Source of the DNA: Oliverpabstia intestinalis
Lineage (GTDB): Bacteria > Bacillota > Clostridia > Lachnospirales > Lachnospiraceae
Assembly: GCF_009696065.1 (NCBI RefSeq)
Contig: NZ_VUMS01000005.1
Coordinates: 1-64,000, forward strand
DNA length: 64,000 nucleotides
Reading direction: 5' to 3'
Position 1 is the stretch's first letter; every line of letters begins with the position of its first letter. Under the pieces are notes generated by a model. It made no database searches and had not been told where the DNA came from. It saw only the letters and a program-made list of their open reading frames with translations. Below, piece after piece: positions 43,690 through 53,334 of the stretch. Made by a program: the position numbers and the translations under genes.

Positions 43690-45939
43690 ATGAAATTTAC
43701 CAATGGTTACTGGCTGCTTCGTGATGAGATGAAAGCTGCCTATGCAGTAGAGTACGGAAGTCACCGGGTATACGGGCAGGAACTGACGATGTATCTGCCG
43801 TGTTCCCATATCGTGGATCGGGGAAGCTGTCTGAATATCCCGCTTCTGACGGTGACACTGTCCAGTCCGATGGACGGTGTGATCAAAGTGTCTGCGGTGC
43901 ATCATGACGGAGCCGTATATAACGGACCTTTTGCAAAGATTTATACCGGCGATGCGCATGTGCGGATCGAGGAGAATGAGGAGCAGCTGATCTATCAGAC
44001 GGGCTCTCTGAAAGCGGTGATCGATAAAGCACCGAATGGATACAAGATGGCATTTTATGAGGGAGACACTTTCCTCACAGAGTCGAGTTTCCGGAATCTT
44101 GCCTACATGCAGAACACAAAAACCGGGAAAAACTATATGCTGGAGCAGATGTTCCTCGATGTGGATGAGTATGTCTACGGACTCGGGGAACGTTTCACGC
44201 CGTTCGTAAAAAACGGACAGGTGGTAGAGATGTGGAACGAGGATGGCGGAACTGCCAGTGAGATTGCCTATAAAAATATCCCGTTCTATGTGACAAATAA
44301 AGGCTACGGTATCCTGGTGGACAACGAGGGCGATGTGGCGTATGAGATCGCCAGTGAGAAGGTAGAACGGGTCCAGTTTTCCGTGGAGGGGGAACGTCTG
44401 GATTATTATGTGATCAGTGGAAAAACGCCGATGGGAACTGTAGAAAAATACACAGAACTGACCGGAAAACCGGCACTGCCGCCGGCATGGTCGTTCGGAT
44501 TGTGGTTGACGACTTCTTTTACTACGAATTATGATGAGGCGACCACTTCCGGTTTTATTCAGGGCATGGCAGACCGGGAGATTCCGCTGCATGTGTTCCA
44601 TTTTGACTGCTACTGGATGGATGCCTATGAGTGGTGTAACTTTGAATGGGATCCCGCGACATTCCCGGATCCGAAAGGCATGCTGAAACGGTATCATGAT
44701 CGCGGGCTTCACATCTGTGTATGGATCAATCCGTATATCGGACAGAAATCCTGTCTGTTCAAAGAGGGAAAGGATCATGGTTATCTGGTTAAGAAAACAG
44801 ACGGAAGCGTATGGCAGACGGATCTGTGGCAGCCTGGTATGGCACTGGTTGATTTTACGAATCCGGATGCTGTGGCATGGTATCAGGGAAAGTTAAAGAC
44901 GCTGCTGGATATGGGCGTGGATTGCTTTAAAACTGATTTTGGTGAGAGAATCCCGGTGAAAGAAATCGAGTATTTTGACCATTCCGATCCGGTGAAAATG
45001 CATAATTACTATACTTATCTGTATAATCAGGCAGTTTTCGAATTACTGGAGCGTGAGAGAGGAACCGGCGAAGCTGTACTGTTCGCGCGTTCTGCCACCG
45101 TCGGTGGTCAGCAGTTCCCGGCACACTGGGGCGGTGACTGTTCTGCAAGCTATGTTTCCATGGCAGAGACTCTTCGTGGAGGACTTTCTCTGTCTCTGGG
45201 TGGATTTGGTTTCTGGAGTCATGATATCAGTGGATTCGAGAGCACCGCACCGGCGGACATCTACAAACGCTGGTGCCAGTTTGGCCTGTTAAGTTCTCAC
45301 AGCCGGCTGCACGGTTCATCTTCTTACCGTGTGCCGTGGATGTTTGATGAAGAGGCATGTGATATTCTGCGGGAGTTTGTCAATCTGAAATGTCGTCTGA
45401 TGCCATACCTGTACGGGCAGGCTGTGCGTTCACACATAGAAGGCCGTCCGGTGCTGCGCCCGATGTTCCTGGATTTCCCGGAGGATCGTGCATGTGATAC
45501 CCTGGATCGGCAGTATATGTTCGGCGATTCTCTGCTGGTGGCTCCGATCTTTAAAGAGAACGGTGAAGTGCAGTATTATCTGCCGGAAGGAACCTGGTAT
45601 AATCTGATCACCGGGGCAGATGTGAGCGGAGGAAAATGGCAGAAAGAGACGCATGATTATCACAGTCTGCCACTGATGATCCGTCCAAATACAGTGCTTG
45701 CTTTGGGCAATAATGACCAGAAACCGGATTATGATTATGCGGATAGTGTTAGCCTTCTGGTATCCGCGTTTGATGAGGGAGCCGAAGCGAAAACTGAGAT
45801 ACCGGATCTGAAAGGAGAGACGGTGATGACGGTGACTGCGAAACGTGTGGGAGATGAGATTCACCTGCATGTGGAAGGCGGAAACGGAAATTATACGGTG
45901 AAGAGCCTTTCGGGTTGCAAGGTAGTTGTGGAAGCGTAA
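43690..45939 (+). CDS. yicI: GH31 alpha-xylosidase
   Basis: The 749-residue protein aligns along its whole length with E. coli YicI, which releases alpha-linked xylose from isoprimeverose-type oligosaccharides. The nucleophile Asp in KTDFGERIP is residue 416 and the acid/base Asp in HWGGD is residue 483, almost the YicI numbering. ALPPAWSFGLWLTTSFTTNY and HVFHFDCYWM, typical of alpha-xylosidases rather than alpha-glucosidases, are conserved. It has no signal peptide, so it acts on imported sugars. AAAGGAG precedes ATG. No transporter is adjacent. Confidence 0.95.
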   Translation: MKFTNGYWLLRDEMKAAYAVEYGSHRVYGQELTMYLPCSHIVDRGSCLNIPLLTVTLSSPMDGVIKVSAVHHDGAVYNGPFAKIYTGDAHVRIEENEEQLIYQTGSLKAVIDKAPNGYKMAFYEGDTFLTESSFRNLAYMQNTKTGKNYMLEQMFLDVDEYVYGLGERFTPFVKNGQVVEMWNEDGGTASEIAYKNIPFYVTNKGYGILVDNEGDVAYEIASEKVERVQFSVEGERLDYYVISGKTPMGTVEKYTELTGKPALPPAWSFGLWLTTSFTTNYDEATTSGFIQGMADREIPLHVFHFDCYWMDAYEWCNFEWDPATFPDPKGMLKRYHDRGLHICVWINPYIGQKSCLFKEGKDHGYLVKKTDGSVWQTDLWQPGMALVDFTNPDAVAWYQGKLKTLLDMGVDCFKTDFGERIPVKEIEYFDHSDPVKMHNYYTYLYNQAVFELLERERGTGEAVLFARSATVGGQQFPAHWGGDCSASYVSMAETLRGGLSLSLGGFGFWSHDISGFESTAPADIYKRWCQFGLLSSHSRLHGSSSYRVPWMFDEEACDILREFVNLKCRLMPYLYGQAVRSHIEGRPVLRPMFLDFPEDRACDTLDRQYMFGDSLLVAPIFKENGEVQYYLPEGTWYNLITGADVSGGKWQKETHDYHSLPLMIRPNTVLALGNNDQKPDYDYADSVSLLVSAFDEGAEAKTEIPDLKGETVMTVTAKRVGDEIHLHVEGGNGNYTVKSLSGCKVVVEA

Positions 45940-46015
45940 GAATCTGCGGGGACAGAGAAGAAATACAGAAGCGAAAAAATCCTGTATGCATGCTTTTTTG
46001 ATGCATTGTATATTA

Positions 46016-46039
46016 AAAATTGATCTGGTGAATCAATTT
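46016..46039. terminator. Probable bidirectional terminator
   Basis: AAATTGAT pairs with ATCAATTT around CTGGTGA, between the converging alpha-xylosidase and ThrE genes. Confidence 0.5.
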
Positions 46040-46129
46040 GCTTACATAAGATGCGTAGAACACTGCTGGATGTATCTGGATTCTGTGTCGGTCGTGGGAG
46101 GTTGCAGTTGAAAAAGTGCTGTGTGCGGA

Positions 46130-46585
46130 TCAGTTGCCGACAGCCGTACCGCGCTCCGCCCAGCGAAACCATTTTTGTGGAAATTCAAAGACAAACAGGA
46201 TGCCAAGCACGATCGCCACCGCGATCTTCAAAGTCTGGAATCCACGGTCGGAAGCTTTGGCCAGCTGATCCGTCACGACATAATAGGCAGTCCAGTAGAT
46301 CCCTGCTCCCGGAACCAGCGGGAAGATGCCTGCAACGAGAAAGATCGTCACCGGACAGTGGCGCCGGACCGCACTGAGCCTGGAGAGAAAAACGACAAGA
46401 ACCGTGGCAAAAAAAGTGGAACCGAAGAGCCCGCAGCCAGCCAGCAGTAACTTGTAGCAGATCCAGCCACAGCCACCGGCCAGACCACAGTTTACATAAT
46501 ATTCCTTTGGCACCTGAAAGAGCAGGGCGAAAGCGATCGTACCGACAAAAGCGGTAAGAAATTCGAAAATCAGATGTACGGACAT
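46130..46585 (-). CDS. ThrE-type exporter, small subunit (DUF3815)
   Basis: The 151-residue membrane protein has about four to five helices and corresponds to the C-terminal half of threonine/serine exporter ThrE (ThrE_2/DUF3815: GIFPLVPGAGIYWTAYY). AGGAGG seven bases before the ATG at 46585 fixes the start. It is the second gene of a minus-strand pair with the DUF1212 half. Confidence 0.85.
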   Translation of the reverse strand: MSVHLIFEFLTAFVGTIAFALLFQVPKEYYVNCGLAGGCGWICYKLLLAGCGLFGSTFFATVLVVFLSRLSAVRRHCPVTIFLVAGIFPLVPGAGIYWTAYYVVTDQLAKASDRGFQTLKIAVAIVLGILFVFEFPQKWFRWAERGTAVGN

Positions 46586-46722
46586 AAAGATAACCTCCTG
46601 AGAGATAGATAAATATATTTGATTTACGCAAGCAATAAGTAAGCTTCGCAAAGCGTATGTTATCTCGTTTTATAAAATCCGCCGGGACGAAAGAAACCCA
46701 TGCATTCATAGAACCCCATGAA

Positions 46723-47532
46723 TCACGGCAGAATCGCACCGCCCACAAAATGGTGATACCCGATCATTACAAGACCGACGCCCATTGCGATACTGAACGT
46801 GACAAGCAGTGCGTCCAGCATGCGGACCGCACCGGCAATATAGTCCTGGTCGGCGATATCGCGGATGCCATTCGTAAACGCCACACCGGGAACCAGTGGG
46901 ATGATGGAACCGATGATAATCTCACTCAGATGATGTCCAAGTCCCAACTGATAGATCAGGACGGCGATGAAAGTCACAAACATGCCACCGGATATATTCG
47001 TTGCGATTTTGGAAAGCTGTCCTTTCACCACGCACAGCAGATAGACATACAGCAGCAGTCCGGCGATAAAAGCCACGATACAGTCTACCGGATCGCCGCC
47101 GAAGAGATAACAGAAGCATCCGCTGCCCACGCCGGAAGCAAGGATCTGGCAGAGATTCCGTTTGGCGGGCATCTGCTGGATATCCTGAAGCTTCTGATAG
47201 GCTTCCTCCGGTGTATAGAATCCGTGTTCAATCTCACGGGAGAGCTGGTTGACCGCAGTGACACGGTCAAGCCGGGTAGCACTCAACGGGATGTGGCGTA
47301 CCCAGGCAAAGTTTTGATCCGAGTTGCTGTCAGCCGTGAGAAAGAAACCACTGCTTAAGACAAACGGATCACACGAGTCGATGCCGTAGGCATGGGCGAT
47401 CCGGTTGATGGTTTCCTCTACACGGAAAATCTCCGCTCCGCTCGCCAGCAGGATATCCCCGGCAAGTGCCGCCACATTTAACGCCATACGGTTATGTTCT
47501 TTTTCTACAGTTTCCAAAATAAAATCCCCCAT
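46723..47532 (-). CDS. ThrE-type exporter, large subunit (DUF1212)
   Basis: The 269-residue protein corresponds to the N-terminal ThrE domain (LALAGDILLASGAEIFRVEETI-like start, then five or six membrane helices, GSIIPLVPGVAFTNGIRD). Together with the downstream DUF3815 protein it should form a proton-driven exporter of threonine/serine or another small acid. The start is uncertain: ATG 47532 has only a weak ribosome site, and an internal ATG 15 codons later is possible. A 137-base gap precedes the partner. Confidence 0.85.
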   Translation of the reverse strand: MGDFILETVEKEHNRMALNVAALAGDILLASGAEIFRVEETINRIAHAYGIDSCDPFVLSSGFFLTADSNSDQNFAWVRHIPLSATRLDRVTAVNQLSREIEHGFYTPEEAYQKLQDIQQMPAKRNLCQILASGVGSGCFCYLFGGDPVDCIVAFIAGLLLYVYLLCVVKGQLSKIATNISGGMFVTFIAVLIYQLGLGHHLSEIIIGSIIPLVPGVAFTNGIRDIADQDYIAGAVRMLDALLVTFSIAMGVGLVMIGYHHFVGGAILP

Positions 47533-47889
47533 TGTACACAAAAGATGCGGATACAGAAATAGAAAGATTTCGGGATGTATTCGCGTATGGTATGACTCTA
47601 ACACATTTTCGAAAGAAAACAAAGAAAAACCGATACATTTTCAGTAGAAAATCAGGAGACATTTCACCATGTGGATGAGGAAAAGCAGCAGGAATCGACG
47701 GAAACGGTGGGATTTTTTGCTTGTTTTGAAATAGGTCTTGACGGGGGGGAGGAATATCTGTAATATATTCAAGAAGTATGCCCATCTGGTTGGAAAAGTT
47801 GGTGGGTGGGAAATGGAAAATAGAAAATAGGTAACCGGCGGATCGTGGGTTGACTGTGGGATGGCGGTTATGAAAAAGAGGATAAGTAT
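47533..47889. other. Divergent intergenic region
   Basis: It contains the promoter of the phosphoribosyltransferase-like gene (TTGACG 47738-47743, TAATAT 47761-47766, 17-base spacer). The rest holds no gene or recognisable riboswitch; I looked for purine-riboswitch cores because of the neighbouring permease and found none. Confidence 0.55.
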
Positions 47890-48981
47890 ATGAAGAAAGA
47901 TTGGGAAAACGTGACACTGATGCCGGAGTTTGACGAGCAGGGTGTTGCCTGCTATCGGCTGGATGGCGGAGATTATCTGAATGAGTATTATGTGGTTTCG
48001 GAGGCGGAGACGAGAAAGCTTCTGAACACACCGGAGATTGTCGGGTATGAGGTTTATAACTGCCTGATTCCGTCGACTTCTCAGATGTTATATTATCTGA
48101 AAGAACAGAAGAAAGTGACAACAGCGAATATCTTATCGATTCTTCGCGGTGCGCTGAATTATCCGCTGGAGGAGAGCTGCTACCGGGAGCACATTCGTGT
48201 GCATGATATCAGTTTCTTATCCAGTGAGCGTGTATTTCAGGAGGAAGAGATTGCGGGACTGGAGATCAAATACAGTAAGCTGACGATGGTACCGGACAGC
48301 ACGTTGATGATCGGAGATATCATTGCGAGTGGAGAGACGTTGATCCACTGTCTGCGTTATGTGACCGATTTTTACCGGAATCACGGAGCAAAACTTCGGA
48401 ATATTATCATCTTTACGATTGGTGGAACGAAGGGTATCGAGATCCTGGAGGATCTGACCCGGGATATTCGGGAGTTCTGGCCGGAATTTGAAGGATTTAT
48501 CACGGTATATTATGAAGGAATCTTCGGTATGTATGAAGATAAGGGTGTATCCGGTATCAATCTTCCGAATGTGGACTTTTACTGGAAGGGTGGTATCGTG
48601 GCTCCGGAATTCCGTCGGGAGACACTTTCCATGTGCAGCCCTCTGTTTGAAAAATGTATTATCTATGATGGCGGGGCGAGACGTTACGAGATCCATGAGC
48701 ATGTAGAAGAAGTGCTGGAGTTCTGGAACGGGATCAAAGAGCGCGCCGGTCAGATTGATTTTGGAACTTTACTGGAAGAAAAACTCGGTTATGAACTTCC
48801 GATCAGTTACGAAGACTGGATCCATGCAAACCATTATGAAAAGATCCGTCCGGCAGATACAAAATGGCTGTATCGTCAGGAACAGGGATATGTGGAGAGC
48901 ATGAAGAACATTACATTAGAAGAACTGGCGCAGCAGCGGATCGATGAATTTACCGGTGCACTGCGTAAATATATTCTGTAA
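47890..48981 (+). CDS. Phosphoribosyltransferase-like protein of unknown substrate
   Basis: The 363-residue protein has a type I PRTase PRPP loop, MIGDIIASGETL (about 138-149), in a Rossmann-like core (about 60-220) with LRGALNYPLEE as a possible pyrophosphate loop. An unusual roughly 130-residue C-terminal part (about 235-363) is rich in acidic and aromatic residues. It is longer than ordinary nucleobase PRTases and does not match a named one I know. The next gene, 58 bases on, is cytosine permease, so a nucleobase salvage role is likely. GAGGATAAG precedes ATG. Confidence 0.7.
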   Translation: MKKDWENVTLMPEFDEQGVACYRLDGGDYLNEYYVVSEAETRKLLNTPEIVGYEVYNCLIPSTSQMLYYLKEQKKVTTANILSILRGALNYPLEESCYREHIRVHDISFLSSERVFQEEEIAGLEIKYSKLTMVPDSTLMIGDIIASGETLIHCLRYVTDFYRNHGAKLRNIIIFTIGGTKGIEILEDLTRDIREFWPEFEGFITVYYEGIFGMYEDKGVSGINLPNVDFYWKGGIVAPEFRRETLSMCSPLFEKCIIYDGGARRYEIHEHVEEVLEFWNGIKERAGQIDFGTLLEEKLGYELPISYEDWIHANHYEKIRPADTKWLYRQEQGYVESMKNITLEELAQQRIDEFTGALRKYIL

Positions 48982-49039
48982 TGGAATCAGCCGAAAGACA
49001 AATAAGGTTATGGAAACAAACTGAGACGGGAGAAAACAA

Positions 49040-50287
49040 ATGAAAAAAGAGACAGAACAGAAAGTAGACATCGATTACGCGGATCGCGTCGTACCGGAGG
49101 AAGGAAAGAAGGGATTTGTGACCATGTTTATGATCATGCTGGGATTTACCTTCTTCTCCGCGAGTATGTGGGCAGGTCAGCAGCTGGCAGCAGGACTGGA
49201 TTTCTGGGGATTCTTAAAATCTCTGCTGTTTGGGGGAGCAATCCTTGGTCTGTACACCGGACTTCTTGGTTATGTCGGAGCGAAGACAGGTATGAGCATG
49301 GATCTGCTGGCGCAGAAAGCCTTCGGAGAGAAAGGTTCCTATCTTTCCTCTGCAATGATCAGTTTTACACAGATCGGCTGGTTCGGTGTTGGTATCGCCA
49401 TGTTTGCGATTCCGGTAGCAGGAGAATTATTCGGTGACAGTAAAACTGCCATGTGGGCGCTTGTTATCGGAGCCGGTGTGTGTATGACAGCTTCCGCTTA
49501 CTTTGGTATAGATTCTCTGACGGTGATCAGCTATATTGCAGTGCCGCTGGTAGCAGTACTCGGTACAGTGGCTATGGTCATGGCGATCCGTCAGGGCAAC
49601 GGAACGATCGTGGATCAGTTCGCCGTATCCAGCGGTTCTCTCACAGTCTTTGGCGGTGCCGGCCTGGTTGTGGGATCTTTCGTATCCGGTGGAACTGCAA
49701 CCCCGAACTTTACCCGATTTGCCAAAGACGCGAAGACAGGAACGATCGCAACGGTCGTGGCATTCTTTATCGGAAACTCCCTGATGTTCTTCTTCGGAGC
49801 AATCGCCTATATTTTCGTAGGCGGAAATGATATCTTCGAGGTTATGATCCGTCTGAATCTGTTCTACATGGCAGTTCTGGTACTTGGTCTGAACATCTGG
49901 ACCACCAACGACAATGCTCTGTATACTGCAGGTCTTGGTCTGGCAAATATCTTTCATCAGAAGAAAAAACCGATGGTTCTGGTATCCGGTATCATCGGAA
50001 CAGTGCTTTCTGTATGGCTGTATTATAACTTCACAAAATGGCTGAACATCCTGAACTGTACGCTGCCGCCGGTAGGTATCATTCTGGTACTTTCATACTT
50101 TATGAATAAGAAAGAGTATGAAGATCCGGACGCGAAACCTGCAGTGGTCAACTGGTTCGCTGTAGGCGGTGTGATCCTGGGAGCTGTTGTGGCAAATGTT
50201 GTAAAATTGGGAATTGCTTCCATTAATGGTATGGTGGTAGCAGCTGTATGCTATCTGATTGGTCAGGAAATTACCAAAAATAAATAA
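49040..50287 (+). CDS. codB: Cytosine permease
   Basis: The 415-residue protein has twelve membrane helices and belongs to the NCS1 family. YADRVVPEEGKKGFVTMFMIMLGFTFFSASMW and the GSFVSGGTATPNFTRFAKD loop are CodB-like. It imports cytosine with sodium or protons. No cytosine deaminase gene is next to it; the adjacent PRTase-like gene may act on the imported base or its product. A strong terminator follows. Confidence 0.92.
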   Translation: MKKETEQKVDIDYADRVVPEEGKKGFVTMFMIMLGFTFFSASMWAGQQLAAGLDFWGFLKSLLFGGAILGLYTGLLGYVGAKTGMSMDLLAQKAFGEKGSYLSSAMISFTQIGWFGVGIAMFAIPVAGELFGDSKTAMWALVIGAGVCMTASAYFGIDSLTVISYIAVPLVAVLGTVAMVMAIRQGNGTIVDQFAVSSGSLTVFGGAGLVVGSFVSGGTATPNFTRFAKDAKTGTIATVVAFFIGNSLMFFFGAIAYIFVGGNDIFEVMIRLNLFYMAVLVLGLNIWTTNDNALYTAGLGLANIFHQKKKPMVLVSGIIGTVLSVWLYYNFTKWLNILNCTLPPVGIILVLSYFMNKKEYEDPDAKPAVVNWFAVGGVILGAVVANVVKLGIASINGMVVAAVCYLIGQEITKNK

Positions 50288-50308
50288 AAAATATAGAGAA
50301 AAATACAA

Positions 50309-50358
50309 AAAACCGTTATGTTGTGCGAAAAACCGTAGGCATAACGGTTTTTTTGGTA
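50309..50358 (+). terminator. Rho-independent terminator after codB
   Basis: AAAACCGTTATG pairs with CATAACGGTTTT, followed by more T. Confidence 0.9.
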
Positions 50359-50408
50359 TACAATAGAGCGTAGAGTCTGCGAAAAGATAATATGGAGGGT
50401 TACATAAT

Positions 50409-51593
50409 ATGGAACAGGAAAAAATCAATCGATTGCAATGGATCCTTGATGATGCAGTGGCAAGGGGAGAGATCCCGGGCGCGATTCTGATGGTCAGAAG
50501 AGAAGGGAAGGAAACCGTGTATCTGGAAAGCGGTTATGCGGATATCGAGGCAAAAAAGCCGGTGTCGAGAGACAGTATTTACCGTCTCTATTCTATGTCC
50601 AAACCGATCACTGCAACTGCAGTGATGATTCTGGTGGAGCGGGGACTGATCGATCTGGCAGATCCGGTATGTAGATATCTTCCTGGATTTTGTGGACAAA
50701 TGGTGGCAGCAGCAGACGGCCATGTGGAAAAGCCATGGCGAGATGTCACGATCCAGGATCTGGTGAATATGACCTCCGGTCTGGTCTATGACGGCAATCA
50801 TCTGACCGGAAAACAGACGGAAGCCTTATTTGCCGAGGTGATTCAGGGACTTGATGAGGGAGAAGGAGGAGCTTATGGTACGGTGGAGATTGCCAACCGT
50901 CTCGGCCAGATCCCGCTTGCCTTTCAGCCGGCGCGCTCCTGGTGCTATGGAACTTCCGCTGATGTGGCAGGTGCCCTTGTGGAAGTGGTTTCCGGTATGC
51001 GGTTCGGAGATTTTCTGGAAAAAGAGATCTTCACTCCACTGGAAATGGTGGATACAGGCTTTTGGGTACCGGAAGAGAAGCAGAGCCGGCTGGTGAAAAC
51101 GTATGAGTGTAACGAAGGAAAGCCGTCGGTACTCTATACCGGTAATCATCTGGGTATCCGGAATGCGATGGATCGCCGCCCGGCATTCGAATCCGGTGGT
51201 GCAGGCCTGGTGTCTACGATCGATGATTATTCTCATTTTGCACAGATGTTGTTAAATGGCGGAAGTTATAAGGGAAAACAGATCCTGAGTCCGGCGATGG
51301 TACGCTTTATGACCGGTCATGTGCTGAGCGCAGAGCAGCAGGAAGTCTTTGAACGGGAAGGTATGGCATGGCTGGAAGGATTTTCTTATGGTAATTTTAT
51401 GCGTGTGCTGGTGAACCCGGGCAGATCCACAACGCTGGGAAGCAAGGGAGAGTACGGCTGGGACGGATGGCTCGGCTGCTATTTTGCCAATGCGCCGCAA
51501 GATCAGATGACGATCCTTATGATGACACAGAAAAAAGATTCAGGAACTTTCCGAATGACACGGTTGCTGAGAAATACGATTTATAATATGTAA
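50409..51593 (+). CDS. Serine hydrolase, class C beta-lactamase fold
   Basis: The 394-residue protein has the Ser-x-x-Lys motif in YSMSKPIT (about 60-67), a Tyr-x-Ser/Asn-type element in WCYGTSADV, and a late GYGW-like EYGWDGWLG. It fits the beta-lactamase-related family that includes esterases and D-aminopeptidases. There is no signal peptide, so it is probably cytoplasmic and not an antibiotic-resistance enzyme. GGAGGG precedes the ATG. The substrate is unknown. Confidence 0.85.
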   Translation: MEQEKINRLQWILDDAVARGEIPGAILMVRREGKETVYLESGYADIEAKKPVSRDSIYRLYSMSKPITATAVMILVERGLIDLADPVCRYLPGFCGQMVAAADGHVEKPWRDVTIQDLVNMTSGLVYDGNHLTGKQTEALFAEVIQGLDEGEGGAYGTVEIANRLGQIPLAFQPARSWCYGTSADVAGALVEVVSGMRFGDFLEKEIFTPLEMVDTGFWVPEEKQSRLVKTYECNEGKPSVLYTGNHLGIRNAMDRRPAFESGGAGLVSTIDDYSHFAQMLLNGGSYKGKQILSPAMVRFMTGHVLSAEQQEVFEREGMAWLEGFSYGNFMRVLVNPGRSTTLGSKGEYGWDGWLGCYFANAPQDQMTILMMTQKKDSGTFRMTRLLRNTIYNM

Positions 51594-51604
51594 AAAACAT
51601 AATT

Positions 51605-51626
51605 CTGTGGAAGAATGAACAGTTAC
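51605..51626 (+). repeat. Dispersed ACTGAACAGTTAC-like motif, copy 3 (diverged)
   Basis: CTGTGGAAGAATGAACAGTTAC is one base shorter than the copies at 12658 and 43535 and shares GAACAGTTAC and the CTGTG start. Confidence 0.45.
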
Positions 51627-51654
51627 AAAACTATAAACAAATGGAGAAGATGTG

Positions 51655-52977
51655 ATGAAAAAAAGAGAATCATTTAACACCCGGTGGGGATTTATCCTGG
51701 CGTGCATCGGTTCGGCGGTGGGCATGGGAAATATCTGGATGTTTCCTACCAGAGTATCGTTATATGGAGGAGGAGCATTTCTGATTCCGTACTTTATCCT
51801 TGTGGCTCTGATCGGATTTACCGGGGTGATCGGAGAGATGACATTCGGACGTGCAACAAGATCCGGTCCGATTGATGCGTTCGGAATTGCCTGTGAGAGA
51901 AAAGGAAAAAGAAAACCGGGAGAAGCACTGGGGCTGATCCCGGTGGTCGGCTCGCTGGCGATGGCGATCGGCTATACGGTCGTTATGGGATGGATCTTAA
52001 AATATACGGTCGGCGCATTCACCGGGGCGACACTGGCACCGGCTGATGTGGACGAATTCAGTGCTGTGTTCGGTTCGATGGCATCTGCGTTCGGCAATAC
52101 AGGCTGGCAGGTTGTGATCCTGCTGGCAGCTATGGGGATCCTGATGTTCGGTGTCGGAGGCGGGATCGAGAAAGTCAATAAAGTGCTGATGCCGGTATTT
52201 TTCCTGCTGTTTGTGGGACTTGGTATCTATGTGGCATTTCAGCCGGGGGCCGTGGACGGATATCACTATATCTTCCGTGTGGACGGCAAGGCGCTTGGCG
52301 ATCCGAAAACGTGGATTTTTGCCCTGGGACAGGCATTTTTCTCCCTCTCGGTGGCGGGAAACGGAACACTGATCTATGGATCCTATCTGTCGGATGAAGA
52401 AAATATTCCGGCTGCTGCGGGAAGAGTGGCATTCTTTGATACACTGGCTGCGCTGCTTGCATCCCTGGTCATCATCCCGGCGATGGCAACCACCGGAGCC
52501 AAGCTCGATCAGGGCGGTCCCGGACTGTTATTTATTTTCCTGCCAAATCTGATCAAAAATATGCCGGGAGGAAAGATCATTGTGATCATTTTCTTTGTTG
52601 CTGTATTATTCGCGGGGCTGACCTCCCTGATCAACCTGTACGAAGCACCGATCGCAACGGTGCAGGAAAAATTCCATCTGGAGAGAAAACCGGCATGTGC
52701 GGTGATCGCAGTGATCGGCGTGATTGTTTCCATTCTGATCCAGGGTATCGTATCCGGCTGGATGGATGTACTTTCTATCTACATCTGCCCGCTGGGAGCC
52801 GGACTGGCTGGTATCATGCTGTTTTGGGTATGTGGAAAAGAGTATGTGGAAAAACAGGTAAACAAAGGACGAAGCAGTCACCTTACCTCCTGGTTTTACC
52901 CGATGTGTAAATATGTTTATGTGCCGGTGTGTATCCTGGTGCTGGTTCTTGGAATCGCGCTGGGCGGTATCGGATGA
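51655..52977 (+). CDS. Sodium-dependent transporter (NSS/SNF family)
   Basis: The 440-residue protein has eleven or twelve membrane helices. The start RWGFILACIGSAVGMGNIWMFP is the signature sodium and substrate site of the neurotransmitter:sodium symporter family (LeuT, TnaT, MhsT). Bacterial members import amino acids, tryptophan or branched-chain ones in known cases. The ATG at 51655 follows GGAGAAG. It is monocistronic with a perfect hairpin terminator. Confidence 0.92.
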   Translation: MKKRESFNTRWGFILACIGSAVGMGNIWMFPTRVSLYGGGAFLIPYFILVALIGFTGVIGEMTFGRATRSGPIDAFGIACERKGKRKPGEALGLIPVVGSLAMAIGYTVVMGWILKYTVGAFTGATLAPADVDEFSAVFGSMASAFGNTGWQVVILLAAMGILMFGVGGGIEKVNKVLMPVFFLLFVGLGIYVAFQPGAVDGYHYIFRVDGKALGDPKTWIFALGQAFFSLSVAGNGTLIYGSYLSDEENIPAAAGRVAFFDTLAALLASLVIIPAMATTGAKLDQGGPGLLFIFLPNLIKNMPGGKIIVIIFFVAVLFAGLTSLINLYEAPIATVQEKFHLERKPACAVIAVIGVIVSILIQGIVSGWMDVLSIYICPLGAGLAGIMLFWVCGKEYVEKQVNKGRSSHLTSWFYPMCKYVYVPVCILVLVLGIALGGIG

Positions 52978-52982
52978 AAAAA

Positions 52983-53017
52983 GCAGCTGCAGTAACCTGG
53001 TTACTGCAGCTGTTTTT
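52983..53017 (+). terminator. Rho-independent terminator
   Basis: CAGCTGCAGTAAC pairs perfectly with GTTACTGCAGCTG across CTG, followed by TTTTT. Confidence 0.92.
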
Positions 53018-53334
53018 CTCATAGTTACGCTTGTTCCGCAGACAAAAACATGATATGATACAACTGTCGGGAAAATACAAATCAAAAAAACACATCACAC
53101 TTTTGTTGCAGACAGTAAGATATTTTACAATTCATCCGTCTCATCTGAAAAAATATAATCATTTAATTCTTCAAAATCCAAAAATTCAGCCAATGTCATA
53201 TTAAAAGGCTGAATTGGAATCCGAGCTTCCAGTTTGCAAGTTTAAGTTCTGATTTAGCTAATCGCTTGCAAAAGTAAATTCTGGCAAATCAAAATATCAT
53301 GATTTTTATGGAAGTTAGTTTTGCAAAATTCTTC
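53018..53334. other. Remnant DNA left of the insertion sequence
   Basis: No intact gene. On the minus strand 53220-53125 encodes a C-terminal tail fragment (...IPIQPFNMTLAEFLDFEEL...DETDEL, then stop) that I cannot assign. Two copies of a 16-bp motif like the insertion-sequence ends lie at 53234-53249 and 53266-53281, and an inverted one at 53311-53326, which suggests an older insertion. Confidence 0.45.

Noticed and set aside
50409-51593. Beta-lactam resistance gene
   Set aside because: The fold matches, but there is no signal peptide and the motifs fit the broad esterase/peptidase relatives rather than AmpC.
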